64,000 nt of DNA, taken from Desulfolutivibrio sulfodismutans DSM 3696. Lineage in GTDB: Bacteria > Desulfobacterota > Desulfovibrionia > Desulfovibrionales > Desulfovibrionaceae. How positions within the stretch are numbered: position 1 is the stretch's first letter; the number at the start of each line of letters is the position of its first letter. The notes under the pieces were generated by a model. That model searched no databases, had not been told where the DNA came from, and saw nothing but the letters and a program-made list of their open reading frames with translations. Position numbers and translations under genes: made by a program. Of this stretch, positions 8,834 through 18,305 are shown one piece after another. The stretch lies in the NCBI RefSeq assembly GCF_013376455.1, contig NZ_CP045504.1, positions 2,067,001-2,131,000 of the forward strand. The letters are read 5' to 3'.

Positions 8834-10357
8834 TCAATTTGCCTGGCGCCCGGCCTGGGCAATACGGATGAGGCCTGCCCGGTCGACCTTGCCTCGCTGC
8901 GACAGGGGCCATTGGTCAATCCGGTGAAAGGACACCGGAATGGACTCGGGATCGACCCGGGCCGCCACCCACGCCCGAAGGGTCGCCTCTCCGGGGTCGT
9001 CGCACGTCTGCTGAAGACGATAGAACGCCACGGGAACCTGTCCGGCGATGACGTCCGGTATGCCCACAAGGACCGCCTCCGCGACGCAGGGATATTCGAG
9101 CAGCACATCCGTCACCAGCGCGGAGGCAACGTTGATGGCGTTGCGGACGATCACATCCTGGACCCGGCCCCGGAACCAATAATAGCCGTCTTCGTCCATG
9201 CAGACGAGGTCCTGGGTATCAAACCATCCCGAGCCGATGGCTTGATGCGTACGCAACGTGTCGTTCCAATATCCAACCATCCAGTTTCTCGTACGCACCA
9301 GCAGGCGGCCGGTCTCCCCCTGTTTGACATCGCGTCCGTCCGCATCCGCCAGCCGCGTGTCAACGCCGCGAAGGGGCTTGCCCATGGCCCCCGCTTTCCG
9401 GGGACCATCCAGGGGATGGGCGACGACGAGCCCGGTTTCCGTCAACCCGTACAGATTGAGCATGGGCTTTCCCATCGTCCGTTCCGCCTGTCGAATCAAT
9501 TCCGGTCCTGGATGATCCCCTGTCGTTATCCAGAACCTGACGTGGGAATGATCAACCAAGGCGGCGGCCGGGTGCTCGAAAAGCCGGCGGGCCAAGGCGG
9601 GCATGACTAGGGTGTACGTGGGTCGTGCCTGGGCGTAGCGCTTCCAAAACATGTCGCTGTCCGGCTGCCCGGCCAGGAAGACGGTCCCCCCGACGCGCAA
9701 CATGGCCAACACCTGATAGACGAGACAGGGTGTTCGCATGGGGGAAAACACCAGGAGCGTTTTGTCCCTGTCCGTCAGCATCAGTGTGTTGACGAGGTGT
9801 TCGGCGCGCTCCACAAGCCGGGCTTGTGCGTGCGCAATCCCTTTCGGGCGTCCGGTCGTGCCGGAGGTGAACACGAGCAACCCGATGGGATCCTGGCCGC
9901 AACAGGTTCCTTTCAGGGAATTATCCGGCACAGTGTCCATGAGATGGGCATAATCGGTGCTCCTCGGGGCCTGCCCGGCAGTAAGGACAACCGTCCCTAT
10001 TTGCTTGAGCGACGCCTCAGGCAAGGCCGAAAGCAAGGCATGGTCCGTCACGATGGCTTTCGGACAGGCATCAGACAAATACAAACCATGCAAGAGAGGA
10101 GGAGCATCGAGCGACAAGGGGACAACAATCAATGAGGCACGACTGGCGGCGAGAAATGCAGTGACGAGTTCAATGCCGCTTGGAAGCAATAAAGCGATCC
10201 TGTCACCAGATTGCAGCCCTAAAGCACAAAAACCAGCCGCCAACCGATCCACATCCATGGCAAGACGGCGATACGTCACCTCCTGTCCAACGGTTGCCAC
10301 AGCAATGTGACCAGGCATGAGGGTGGCGGTGCGCTCAAGAATATCCCAGATCGCCAT
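8834..10357 (-). CDS. AMP-dependent acyl/aryl-CoA synthetase or ligase
   Basis: 507 residues from an ATG at 10357, preceded by GAGGAGTGC; a longer frame to 10408 has no ribosome site. It belongs to the ANL adenylate-forming superfamily. The P-loop is TSGTTGRPKG (164-173), then YGLTETG, the hinge TQDLVCMDEDGYYWFRGR and the catalytic lysine K490 in SQRGKVDR. It activates a carboxylate as acyl-AMP and would transfer it to CoA or a carrier protein. No carrier-protein gene is in view. The gene converges on the MFS transporter (46 bp between ends) and lies in the IS-bounded accessory segment. Confidence 0.85.
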   Translation of the reverse strand: MAIWDILERTATLMPGHIAVATVGQEVTYRRLAMDVDRLAAGFCALGLQSGDRIALLLPSGIELVTAFLAASRASLIVVPLSLDAPPLLHGLYLSDACPKAIVTDHALLSALPEASLKQIGTVVLTAGQAPRSTDYAHLMDTVPDNSLKGTCCGQDPIGLLVFTSGTTGRPKGIAHAQARLVERAEHLVNTLMLTDRDKTLLVFSPMRTPCLVYQVLAMLRVGGTVFLAGQPDSDMFWKRYAQARPTYTLVMPALARRLFEHPAAALVDHSHVRFWITTGDHPGPELIRQAERTMGKPMLNLYGLTETGLVVAHPLDGPRKAGAMGKPLRGVDTRLADADGRDVKQGETGRLLVRTRNWMVGYWNDTLRTHQAIGSGWFDTQDLVCMDEDGYYWFRGRVQDVIVRNAINVASALVTDVLLEYPCVAEAVLVGIPDVIAGQVPVAFYRLQQTCDDPGEATLRAWVAARVDPESIPVSFHRIDQWPLSQRGKVDRAGLIRIAQAGRQAN

Positions 10358-10437
10358 GCACTCCTCACAAACGCCCAAAGGGGAGTTGAAGGGGCTTGCA
10401 CCCGACAAACCAAGGCAAGCCCCATTCGTTTCGTTGC

Positions 10438-10941
10438 CTATTTATCGTATTGGACAATCGGATCATTCTTTAACGATTTAGCAAGCTGCGCACGTAGTTT
10501 TATACTATACGTTGCGCTTTTCACCACGCCAGTGCGGTCATTGCATTTTATCTTAATCTGTACGTCTTCAGACATCTTGCTGCTATATATAGTCCACTCT
10601 CCACTTTTCGTAGTCTTTACATCAGGGCCAAAGCTAGCCTTCATTACATTTAAAGTGTCTTGTTTGTTTCTTTCGGATATCTGGATTATTCTGGCATAAT
10701 ACTGCCCATCGACAAAGGCATAGGAGATGGCTGGGCAAGCGTTCTTATGCACCAAAAGCCGACAATTTCCGACATAGTTGTAGTACGAAACCCCGTCAGC
10801 CTGTTTGTACAAGACAAAATTTCCGTCATCTATATCTGTAAGTTTCGCTCCAAAATCAAGCTTGCCGCAATCAAACGCGTAAGAGATGCTACATGTGCAA
10901 ATTGACAAAAGGAATAGACAGACAATGATAACAACTCTCAT
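10438..10941 (-). CDS. Small secreted protein of unknown function
   Basis: 167 residues with a type-I signal peptide (MRVVIIVCLFLLSICTCSIS, cleavage expected near SYA-FD) and ribosome site AAGGAGAATACT. The mature part has cysteines around 25, 58, 68 and 134 that could form disulfides. No family recognised. Its base composition is clearly more AT-rich than the core genes, in line with the surrounding acquired segment. Confidence 0.7.
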   Translation of the reverse strand: MRVVIIVCLFLLSICTCSISYAFDCGKLDFGAKLTDIDDGNFVLYKQADGVSYYNYVGNCRLLVHKNACPAISYAFVDGQYYARIIQISERNKQDTLNVMKASFGPDVKTTKSGEWTIYSSKMSEDVQIKIKCNDRTGVVKSATYSIKLRAQLAKSLKNDPIVQYDK

Positions 10942-11656
10942 AGTATTCTCCTTTTTAGCAATTGAGACTTTATTAAATACGTATCAGCAAATGACCAATA
11001 TCGCTCACAGCGACAAGCAGTGTCAAGCGAGAAGTATAGGACAACCGCTTGAAACCCTTTCGAACGATCCCCTTGACACAGTCGGGGTTTATTCAAATTT
11101 ATAAAATAAAAACATATAGTTAGGTGATTCTGGAAAAACCAAGGGGGATCATTGGAATTTCAGTCAAGAAATCGGGGTTGGCCAAAGGACCGCGTGAATA
11201 GAGTATCAAATGTCCGAAAAGGTGAATTTTCAAGTACTTGATATGATTGCTCAATAGTCTTCAGCACGCATGAATGCCACGTCATCACTATAATCTATCT
11301 AAAATGATTAACTTCTTTTAAAAATTCAGGGGAGCCACATAGCATTTGTTGGCTCTTACCCACGGTCATCTGTTGGGTTTGTGGCGCATCAGCCAACACA
11401 CCGCCAACGGAAAGCCAAAGCGTCAGTGGTTGTGTCTTTGACCAGTTCTGTCCGGTGAACAACTGGCTTGGCATCTGGATACGTCAATGGCTTTGGCCCT
11501 GTGGCTTCACTGGTTTGGATATCTATTTCAAAAATAACAGACTTGAGTTGCCATGACATTGAATTCAAAAAGACTTGTTCAACGCCACACACAGGCTTGG
11601 GACATGTCAACGTGCCCATTTAAGGAGATATGTATCTTTTTTTCTGCCATCGCAGG
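10942..11656. other. AT-rich intergenic stretch without recognisable gene
   Basis: About 700 bp of low-GC sequence between the small secreted-protein gene and IS remnant 2. A 76-codon frame on the minus strand (11389-11619) has no family features or good ribosome site. CAGTTCTGTCCGGT at 11443 loosely mirrors the right end of the IS (TCGGACAGAAAT at 12461) and could be a decayed left end, but I could not confirm it. Confidence 0.5.
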
Positions 11657-12465
11657 TGTGCGGAATCATTTCTTTTGCTGTATGGTAGAATTGCGAGGCC
11701 CACCTGCAAAACAACAAGAGAATTCCGCACATGCAAAGCACGACCACCGTCTTCGCCCAATTCCTATCCCTCGTCCCAGAATATGTATTTTCCGAGCTAT
11801 CTCAGCAAGATAGGTCGAAACGTCCCCCTCGGACATTTGTCCACTGGAACCAATTTGTCCACCTGCTTCATGCCCAGCTGGCCGGATGCAAGAACCTGCG
11901 GGACGAGGCCATGGGCATGAACGCCGCCGCCAAGCGACTCTATCGCCTCGGAACCAAGCCGGTGGCCAAGTCCACTTTCGCCGACGCCAACAGCGCGCGC
12001 CCGTGCATGTTCTTCGAGGCCCTGTTCGGCGAACTCTACCAGCGGCGTCTCACAAAGGCCCATGGCCACAAATTTTCATGCAAAAACAAGCTTTTCAGCC
12101 TGGACGCTTCGAATTCCTGACCAATCACATGACGATACCGGCCAGGACCATCGCCGACATCGACAAGGGCCGCAGGCAGGTCGAAATCTTCTTCCGCTTC
12201 AGCAAACAGAACCTCAACATCACGCCGTTTCTCGGAAACTCGAAAAACGCCGTCCTGTCCCATGTCTATGTAGCGCTCATCGCGTACCTGCTTCTGGCCT
12301 ACCAGAAATTCCAGTCAAAGATCGGCCTGCGTCTGCATTACCTGGCCCGGTTGGTGCGACGAAATCTGTTTCAGCAATGTGAAAGAAACGACCTCGTCGA
12401 CCTCGACAGAAACAATCAAAGATCAATGATTCTGGGAAACTAAATTGATTTCTTTACTCGGACAG
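11657..12465 (+). mobile_element. IS4/DUF4372-type insertion sequence remnant 2 (internally deleted)
   Basis: The frame from 11731 codes an intact N-terminal DUF4372 domain (129 residues: TTVFAQFLSLVPEY, FVHWNQFVHLLHAQLAGCK, KSTFADANSARP, GHKFSCKNKLFSLDAS), then stops at 12120. Just after, in another frame, comes the transposase C-terminus (FLTNHMTIPARTIADI, VEIFFRFSKQNLNITPFLGN, LLLAYQKFQSKIGL) to 12443. The DDE catalytic core, normally a few hundred bp, is missing, so no functional transposase is made. The promoter-like leader 11657-11730 is shared with remnant 3. Confidence 0.88.
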
Positions 12466-12603
12466 AAATGACCCGCCGCTTTCCATAACGCTGCGACATC
12501 AGTGTCTTCGTCCCGAGCGAAACGAAGAAAGGACCGATGAACAAAGACACGCATTTTAAACTATCTTACCTGGTGAATGGGTTGTCAAGAAATCCCCTGC
12601 GCC

Positions 12604-13128
12604 TCACAGCATGGCCAGGGCCTTTTCGGCCCGCTCGGCCAGCACCTCCAGGGGCGCCTCGGGCAGGCTGACATGGGCCGCCGCCAGGTACAGGGGCTCG
12701 CGTTCGGCCAGGGTGGCCTTGATCTCCTCGGCCAGTTCCAGGTCCGTGAGGTTCGGCCGCTGGTCGGGCTTGAAATCGGCCAGGAGGCGCTCGGCCAGCC
12801 GCTCCGGGTCGGCCTGGAGGTAGACCACCACCCCCCGGGCCAGCACCTTGCGGTTTTCCGGCAACAGCACCGCGCCGCCCCCCGTGGCCACCACCCGGCC
12901 CGGGGTCTTGGCCGTCTCGGCCAGGATGTCCCGCTCGATCTCCCGGAACCGTTCCCAGCCCTCGCGCTCCACCAGGGCGGCGATGGTCTCCCCCCGCAGC
13001 TCACGGAACACCTCGTCCAGATCCAGAAAAGGCCGCCCCAGTCGCTCTGCCAAAAGCCTGCCCAGGCTGGTCTTGCCCGAGGCCCGGGGACCGATCAGAT
13101 AGATGTTGTGCGGCGTGGTCACGGCCAT
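12604..13128 (-). CDS. aroK: Shikimate kinase
   Basis: 174 residues, the normal length. It phosphorylates shikimate in aromatic amino acid synthesis. Walker A is GPRASGKTS (13-21). LDLDE (35-39) holds the shikimate and Mg2+ aspartates, and GRVVATGGGAVL carries the substrate-binding GGG. The lid region has ADFKPDQRPNL. It is divergent from trmJ with 143 bp between starts. The fit to the AroK/AroL family is clear; choosing K over L is arbitrary. Confidence 0.9.
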   Translation of the reverse strand: MAVTTPHNIYLIGPRASGKTSLGRLLAERLGRPFLDLDEVFRELRGETIAALVEREGWERFREIERDILAETAKTPGRVVATGGGAVLLPENRKVLARGVVVYLQADPERLAERLLADFKPDQRPNLTDLELAEEIKATLAEREPLYLAAAHVSLPEAPLEVLAERAEKALAML

Positions 13129-13271
13129 GCTGTGCCTCCAAAAGCAGGATGGCAGGGCATACCGCGCCCCGGGCCGGATGGGAAGCCCCGGCCGGGGCGG
13201 GGTGCAAATCGTGGGCGGGAATGCTACATGGTCGCCTGGCCGCGCCGAGGCGGCGTGGGGGAGACGCGCAC

Positions 13272-14075
13272 ATGCTCGACGATCTGGCAGTGGTCCTTTT
13301 CCGACCCAAATTCGCGGAAAACGTGGGTTCCGCCGCCCGGGCCTGCGCCAACATGGGGGTTTCCCGGCTCATCCTGGTGGCCCCCCGCGACGACGACCCG
13401 GGGCGGGCCGAGGCCCTGGCCACGGCCAAGGGCCGGGAGGTGCTGTCCCAGGCCGTGCGCTGCCCGGACCTGGAAACGGCCCTGGCCCCCTTTTCCCGGG
13501 TCTACGGCACGACGGCCCGCATCGGCGGCTGGCGCAAGGGCTTCGTCACCCCGCGCGCGGCCGCAGCCGAGATCGTCCCGGCCCTGGCGGCCGGCGAGGC
13601 CACGGCCCTGGTCTTCGGCCCTGAGGATGCCGGGCTCACCAACCAGGAAACCCGCCTGTGCGGCCGTCTGGTGACCATCCCCACTGCAGGCGGGGCCACC
13701 TCCCTAAACCTGGCCCAGGCCGTGCTGGTCCTTTTGTACGAATGCCTCACCACGGCCCGGGATCACGCCCGGCCCGGCGGCCCTCCGGCCGAGGTCACGC
13801 CCCCCGGGGCCGCCAACGTCGGCCGGGAGATCACCCATGCCGAACGCGAGGCCCTGTTTTCGGCCCTGGGCAAGGCCCTTACGGCCATCGATTTTCTCAA
13901 GGACGACAACCCCGACTATTTTCTTTTGCCCATGCGCCGCTTCGCCGAACGGGTGCGCCCCACCCGGGCCGAATTCAACATGCTCATGGGGGTATGCCGC
14001 CAGATCCTGTGGGCCACGGGAAAAACCGGCCCCGGCCAAGGACGCGGTGTTCCGGAAACCGCCAAAGACGTATGA
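13272..14075 (+). CDS. trmJ: tRNA (cytidine/uridine-2'-O-)-methyltransferase TrmJ
   Basis: 267 residues from an ATG preceded by GGGGGAGACGC. SPOUT (SpoU) methyltransferase: motif 1 PKFAENVGSAARA (12-24) with the conserved Asn, motif 2 FGPEDAGLTNQE (115-126) and motif 3 SLNLAQAV (144-151), forming the trefoil-knot AdoMet site. TrmJ methylates the ribose at tRNA position 32. The roughly 80-residue C-terminal helical tail is typical of TrmJ. Its stop overlaps a possible upstream start of the channel gene, but that gene more likely begins at 14234. Confidence 0.88.
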   Translation: MLDDLAVVLFRPKFAENVGSAARACANMGVSRLILVAPRDDDPGRAEALATAKGREVLSQAVRCPDLETALAPFSRVYGTTARIGGWRKGFVTPRAAAAEIVPALAAGEATALVFGPEDAGLTNQETRLCGRLVTIPTAGGATSLNLAQAVLVLLYECLTTARDHARPGGPPAEVTPPGAANVGREITHAEREALFSALGKALTAIDFLKDDNPDYFLLPMRRFAERVRPTRAEFNMLMGVCRQILWATGKTGPGQGRGVPETAKDV

Positions 14076-14233
14076 CGTTCGGCAAGCCGGGAAAAGACAG
14101 TCAATATCATGGAACGCCGAAAAACCTTCTCCGAAACGCGACCCAGGCCCGCATGGCCGTCCAGAAGGCGGCCCCGCCCGATCCTGGCCCCTGTGCGGAA
14201 CGCAACCTCCTTCCCATTCCGGACGGTCACCAC

Positions 14234-16723
14234 ATGTCCATGATCACGCCCCACCCGTGTCCCTGGCGACCGGTCCTCCCGGCCCTCCTTTTCGCCCTGT
14301 GCCTTCTTTTCCCAGCCCCGCCCGCGTCGTCCGGGCAGGCCGCCGGGGATCAGAACAAGCTCTTGGAGCAGACCCGCCAGGATATCAGGGATTCGGGCCG
14401 GGCCATCACCCAAAGCCGGAAGGATCTTGAAGCCAAGCGGCAGGAAATCGGGGAATCCGTGGCGGCCCTCAAGCGCACCCGCGATGAACTGGCCCTGTGG
14501 GCCTGGATGGCCGACAACCCATGGGATCTGCGCGACGTCATGGAGGGCGTGGACGACCTGCGCGGCAAGGCCCGGGCCCTTCTCGACATCCCGGACGCCT
14601 CTGAGGCCGACATCGTGCATCAGGTGAACTACCTGGACAAATTGGAGGCCCGCATCGCCCAGAGCCTGCGCGAAGGCCTAGGCCCCGAAAACGATGTGCA
14701 GCTTCGCCTGATCCTGGGCGATCTGATTACCCTGCGCGTGCGGCTGGGCGATCTGCGCACGGACACCGAGACCGTCCTGCGTCCGACGGAGGAATTCCTG
14801 GAATCCGTGGACGCCTGGAAAACCTCGCTCACGCAGGAACTCAACCACGCCTGGGAGCCGTATTATTTCACCCCGGATCCCTGGCTTTCCGATCTGACCG
14901 ATTCCGACACCATGTCCCAGGTGCTGAGAGATTGGGGCAAGTCGACCAGGCTGGCCATCACGGTCGCCGTCCAGGACCGGGAGGCCGGGGAGTGGCTGGC
15001 GAAACTGGCCCTGGTCCTGGTTATCGCCGTGCTGCCGTGGCTGGTCATCCGCCAAGCCCTGCGCCGCATGAAGGCGACAAAGGCCCACCCGGAGGTCATA
15101 CGGCAATTCAGCCGGGCCGCAGCCTGCCTGAGTTTCGGTCTGGGCATTGCCTTTTTCGCCACACAGATCGGGTTCGTGCTGTATTCCGAACTGTCCGCCT
15201 TGGCCGAGGTCTTTTTCACGGCCGCCCTGGTCCTGGCCTCCCGGGGCATGACGCTTGTGTCCGCCGGCCCCCTCTCGTCGCCGCGCACCTTCACCCGCTG
15301 GCCCCTGTGGGGGCTCTTCTGCCTGGGGCTTCTGCTTCAGGTGCCAGCCATCCCCGACCCCCTGGCCACGCCGCTTTTCGCCCTGGCCCTGTGCGGGGCC
15401 GCCCTCCTGGTCAGGCGACACGGCCGCACGGCCGAGACCCGCCTGGATGCGGCCATTTCCGCCTGCTGCGTGTTCATCCTGCCCGCCCTGGCCCTGTGCG
15501 CCCTGGCCGGATACGCCCGGGCGGCCATTCTGGCCACGTCGGTGCTGTTTTACGCGGTCCTGTCCCTGCGGCTGTCCGTAGCCATCGAGCTTTTACGCGA
15601 ACGCCGGATGGAGGTTCTCGCCAACAACAGCGGCCATACCCTGGCCAAGGCGATTTTGTCCGGGCTGGGATTCCCCCTGGTCCTTCTGACGGTGTTTTTT
15701 TTCTGCCTGGTTTTCGCCTCCACCCAGTTTGAGGCCCGCGACATCTTCACTGCCCTGCTTGCCCAGGAAATCCACCTCGACTATGTGACGTTAAGCGCCC
15801 AAAACGTCCTGGCCGTGATCCTGGCCTTCTACCTGACCCGGATGGCCATCGCCGCCTCCCGGTCGTTTCTCCTGCATCCCTCTCTGCCCACGCGCCGCAA
15901 GAAAAAGCGCGGCGTGGCCGCAAGCACTCTGGCCACCATCGTCGGCTACCTGTGGTGGGCGGGATTTGTGCTCTGCGCCCTGCTTCTGGTGGGATTTTCG
16001 CCCACGGGGCTGGCGGTGGTGGCCGGGGGATTGAGCGTGGGCATTGGGTTCGGGCTGCAAAACATCGTCAGCAACTTCATAAGCGGATTGATCCTGCTTT
16101 TCGGCCGCTCCGTGGAGCCCGGCGACGTGCTCATCCTGGGCAGCGACATGGTCGTGGTGCGCCGGGTGAACATCCGCAACACCGTCGTGGAGACCATGGA
16201 CAACGCCACGGTGTTCGTGCCCAACTCCGAACTGATCACCGGTCGGCTGACCAACTTAAGCCACAAGGATCCCACCGTGCGCCGCGAGGTGACGGTGGGC
16301 GTGGCCTACGGCTCGGATCGCGAGCTCGTGCGGCGCCTTCTTCTGGAGGCCGCCGCGCATAGCCCCCGGGTGCTCGCGGAACCTGCCCCGTCCGTGGTCT
16401 TCACCGACTTCGGGCCAAGCGCCCTGGAATTCCGGCTTCGGGTCTGGATCAACGAACCCCAGGACGGCCTGACCATCGTCTCCGGCGTGCGCGAGGCCAT
16501 CGACGACCTCTTCCGGCAAAACGACGTGGAGATATCCTTCCCCCAGACCGATGTGCATCTGCGCTCGGCCCCGGGCCTGGACAAGGCCCTTGACGCAGCC
16601 CGGACATCCTGGAACACCGGCCCCTCATGCGCCGCGCCGCGCCCGGCCCCGGAGCCGGTCCCGGGTCCGACGCCGGATAACCGGTCGGCGTCTCCGGAAA
16701 CACCGAAGAGGAAAAGCTCATGA
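14234..16723 (+). CDS. Large MscS-family mechanosensitive channel
   Basis: 829 residues if started at 14234, which places a signal peptide (PVLPALLFALCLLFPAPPAS) at the N-terminus; the frame is open to 13658. A periplasmic helical region follows (about 40-240, heptad-like KLLEQTRQDIRDSGR). Then come about ten transmembrane segments and the C-terminal MscS pore and beta domains: GGLSVGIGFGLQNIVSNFISG, GRSVEPGDV, DNATVFVPNSELI. It releases osmolytes on hypo-osmotic shock. The long N-terminal domain resembles MscK/YbdG-type relatives. The last codons overlap the start of the DUF362 gene (ATGA), so they are translationally coupled. Confidence 0.85.
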   Translation: MSMITPHPCPWRPVLPALLFALCLLFPAPPASSGQAAGDQNKLLEQTRQDIRDSGRAITQSRKDLEAKRQEIGESVAALKRTRDELALWAWMADNPWDLRDVMEGVDDLRGKARALLDIPDASEADIVHQVNYLDKLEARIAQSLREGLGPENDVQLRLILGDLITLRVRLGDLRTDTETVLRPTEEFLESVDAWKTSLTQELNHAWEPYYFTPDPWLSDLTDSDTMSQVLRDWGKSTRLAITVAVQDREAGEWLAKLALVLVIAVLPWLVIRQALRRMKATKAHPEVIRQFSRAAACLSFGLGIAFFATQIGFVLYSELSALAEVFFTAALVLASRGMTLVSAGPLSSPRTFTRWPLWGLFCLGLLLQVPAIPDPLATPLFALALCGAALLVRRHGRTAETRLDAAISACCVFILPALALCALAGYARAAILATSVLFYAVLSLRLSVAIELLRERRMEVLANNSGHTLAKAILSGLGFPLVLLTVFFFCLVFASTQFEARDIFTALLAQEIHLDYVTLSAQNVLAVILAFYLTRMAIAASRSFLLHPSLPTRRKKKRGVAASTLATIVGYLWWAGFVLCALLLVGFSPTGLAVVAGGLSVGIGFGLQNIVSNFISGLILLFGRSVEPGDVLILGSDMVVVRRVNIRNTVVETMDNATVFVPNSELITGRLTNLSHKDPTVRREVTVGVAYGSDRELVRRLLLEAAAHSPRVLAEPAPSVVFTDFGPSALEFRLRVWINEPQDGLTIVSGVREAIDDLFRQNDVEISFPQTDVHLRSAPGLDKALDAARTSWNTGPSCAAPRPAPEPVPGPTPDNRSASPETPKRKSS

Positions 16724-17904
16724 GCGATTCGACGACAAAAAAATCCAAGGTCTTCTTCGCCGACCTGCGGGCCCGCACCCCCCGGGAAAACCGCACAATG
16801 AAGATCAAAAAGCTCTTTGACGCCGCCGGGTTCGCCTCATGCGTCAAGCCCGGCGACTTAACCGCCGTCAAACTGCATTTCGGGGAGCGCGGCTGCGACA
16901 CCCACATAAGCCCCACCCTGGTCCGGGCCGTGGTGGACAAGATCGCCGAGCGCGGCGGCCGTCCCTTTCTGACCGACACCAACACCCTGTATTCCGGCTC
17001 CCGCCACAACGGAGCGGATCATCTGCTCACCGCTCTGGAACACGGCTTCGGCTTCGAGGTCACGGCCGCGCCCATCCTCATCGCCGACGGCCTGTCCAGC
17101 ACCAACGTGGCCGAGGTGCCCATCCACCGCAAACACTTCGAGACGGTCAAGATCGCGGGCGACATCGTGGCCGCCCAGAGCATGCTGGTCATCTCCCATT
17201 TCAAGGGCCACGAGATGGCCGGATTCGGCGGCGCGGTGAAAAATCTGGCCATGGGCTGCGCCCCGCGCGTGGGCAAGCAGGAGCAGCACTGCGTACGCTT
17301 CCGGGTGGACGCCAAAAAATGCGTGGGCTGCGGGGCCTGCTTCAAGGTCTGTCCCCAAAAGGCCGTGACCATGGCCGAAAAAAAGGCCTGCATCGACCCC
17401 GAAAAATGCATCGGCTGCGGCGAATGCCTCACCGTGTGCCAGGACAAGGCCGTGGGCCTGGATTTTCGCACGGATCTTTCCGAATTCATGGAGCGCATGG
17501 TGGAATACGCCTATGGGGCCATCAAAAACAAACGCAACCGGGTGGGCTTCATCAACATCCTCACCAACGTCACCCCGGACTGCGACTGCGTGCCCTGGAG
17601 CGACGCCCCCCTGGTGCCCGACATCGGCTTTCTGGCCTCCACCGATCCCGTGGCCCTGGACGCGGCCTGCTTCGACCTGGTCAACGCCCAGGCCGCCAAT
17701 CCCGGGGCCATGCTCACGTCCTGTACCTGCCCCGGCGAAAACAAGTTCGCCGGATGCTGGCCCGAAACCAAGGGCGAGATCACCTTCACCCACGGCGAGG
17801 CCGTGGGGTTGGGGCATCGGGCCTACGAGCTGATTTCGCTCAAGGAGCGGTCCTCGACGTCACATGCGCCCCATGCTAGAGCATCGCACGACATCAAGAA
17901 GTGA
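16720..17904 (+). CDS. DUF362 protein with two [4Fe-4S] ferredoxin motifs
   Basis: 394 residues; the ATG at 16720 overlaps the preceding stop and follows GAGGAAAAGCTC. The DUF362 domain surrounds a bacterial ferredoxin insert: C201-x2-C-x2-C-x3-CP and C230-x2-C-x2-C-x3-C, ligands for two [4Fe-4S] clusters. Common in strict anaerobes; the reaction is not established. Coupling to the channel gene is probably only positional. Two hairpins with T-runs follow about 100 bp downstream. Confidence 0.85.
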   Translation: MSDSTTKKSKVFFADLRARTPRENRTMKIKKLFDAAGFASCVKPGDLTAVKLHFGERGCDTHISPTLVRAVVDKIAERGGRPFLTDTNTLYSGSRHNGADHLLTALEHGFGFEVTAAPILIADGLSSTNVAEVPIHRKHFETVKIAGDIVAAQSMLVISHFKGHEMAGFGGAVKNLAMGCAPRVGKQEQHCVRFRVDAKKCVGCGACFKVCPQKAVTMAEKKACIDPEKCIGCGECLTVCQDKAVGLDFRTDLSEFMERMVEYAYGAIKNKRNRVGFINILTNVTPDCDCVPWSDAPLVPDIGFLASTDPVALDAACFDLVNAQAANPGAMLTSCTCPGENKFAGCWPETKGEITFTHGEAVGLGHRAYELISLKERSSTSHAPHARASHDIKK

Positions 17905-18000
17905 CGCCAGGCGGCGGCCAGCCCAAGGGCCAGGTTGCCGTTTCTCCGAAAAGACCGTTACCGATCTCCGGAGGCAAAGGCGTGGCGCGTACAAAAAACG

Positions 18001-18029
18001 GGGGATGCCTTGCCGGGTATTCCCCTTTT
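18001..18029 (+). terminator. Candidate intrinsic terminator after DUF362 gene
   Basis: GGGGATGCC (18001-18009) pairs with GGTATTCCCC (18016-18025), with one bulged T and one G-T pair, followed by TTTT. It lies 96 bp after the DUF362 stop and directly before a second hairpin. Confidence 0.5.
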
Positions 18030-18088
18030 CCCGCCCGGTGATGATCCTTGGGCGGTCCAAGGCCATTTCCCCAACCGGGCGGGTTTTT
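18030..18088 (+). terminator. Second hairpin with T-tract, possible attenuator before small gene
   Basis: A perfect 10-bp stem CCCGCCCGGT (18030-18039) / ACCGGGCGGG (18074-18083) is followed by TTTTT. Inside the loop is a second perfect hairpin, CCTTGG (18046-18051) / CCAAGG (18057-18062). The T-run ends 20 nt before the small gene's start codon and just upstream of its ribosome site, so it may be a terminator for the upstream operon or a leader attenuator for the small gene. Confidence 0.6.
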
Positions 18089-18107
18089 ATCTTTTCCGGA
18101 GGTCCAG

Positions 18108-18305
18108 GTGGACAAGACGACCCTTCAGGCCCTGCAGATCACCAAGGAAATCGTGGTCAAATTCGTCGAAACCGGACGCATCTCGCCCGGCAACTTCGCC
18201 GAACACTTCGGCCCCATCTACCGCGAGGTGCTGCGCACCATCGGCGGACAACCCCCGGCCGATGCGGCCGCCGACACGGCCGAACCCGACGGCGAGACGC
18301 CGTAA
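18108..18305 (+). CDS. Small conserved-type protein, function unknown
   Basis: 65 residues from a GTG preceded by TCCGGAGG. It is one short helical domain (TLQALQITKEIVVKFVETGR, then NFAEHFGPIYREVLRTIG) and an alanine/aspartate-rich tail. I recognise no family name. The good ribosome site, the codon use matching core genes and the position just after a structured leader argue that it is real. Confidence 0.6.
   Translation: MDKTTLQALQITKEIVVKFVETGRISPGNFAEHFGPIYREVLRTIGGQPPADAAADTAEPDGETP

Noticed and set aside
11389-11619. A 76-residue minus-strand gene
   Set aside because: No ribosome site, no recognisable family, and it lies in AT-rich decayed sequence.
12121-12443. A separate small gene for the transposase C-terminus
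   Set aside because: It is the out-of-frame remainder of an internally deleted transposase and lacks its own start signals.
17905-18107. A known riboswitch class (c-di-GMP, Moco, cobalamin) in the leader of the small gene
   Set aside because: I looked for the conserved cores and could not match any; only hairpins with T-runs are supported.
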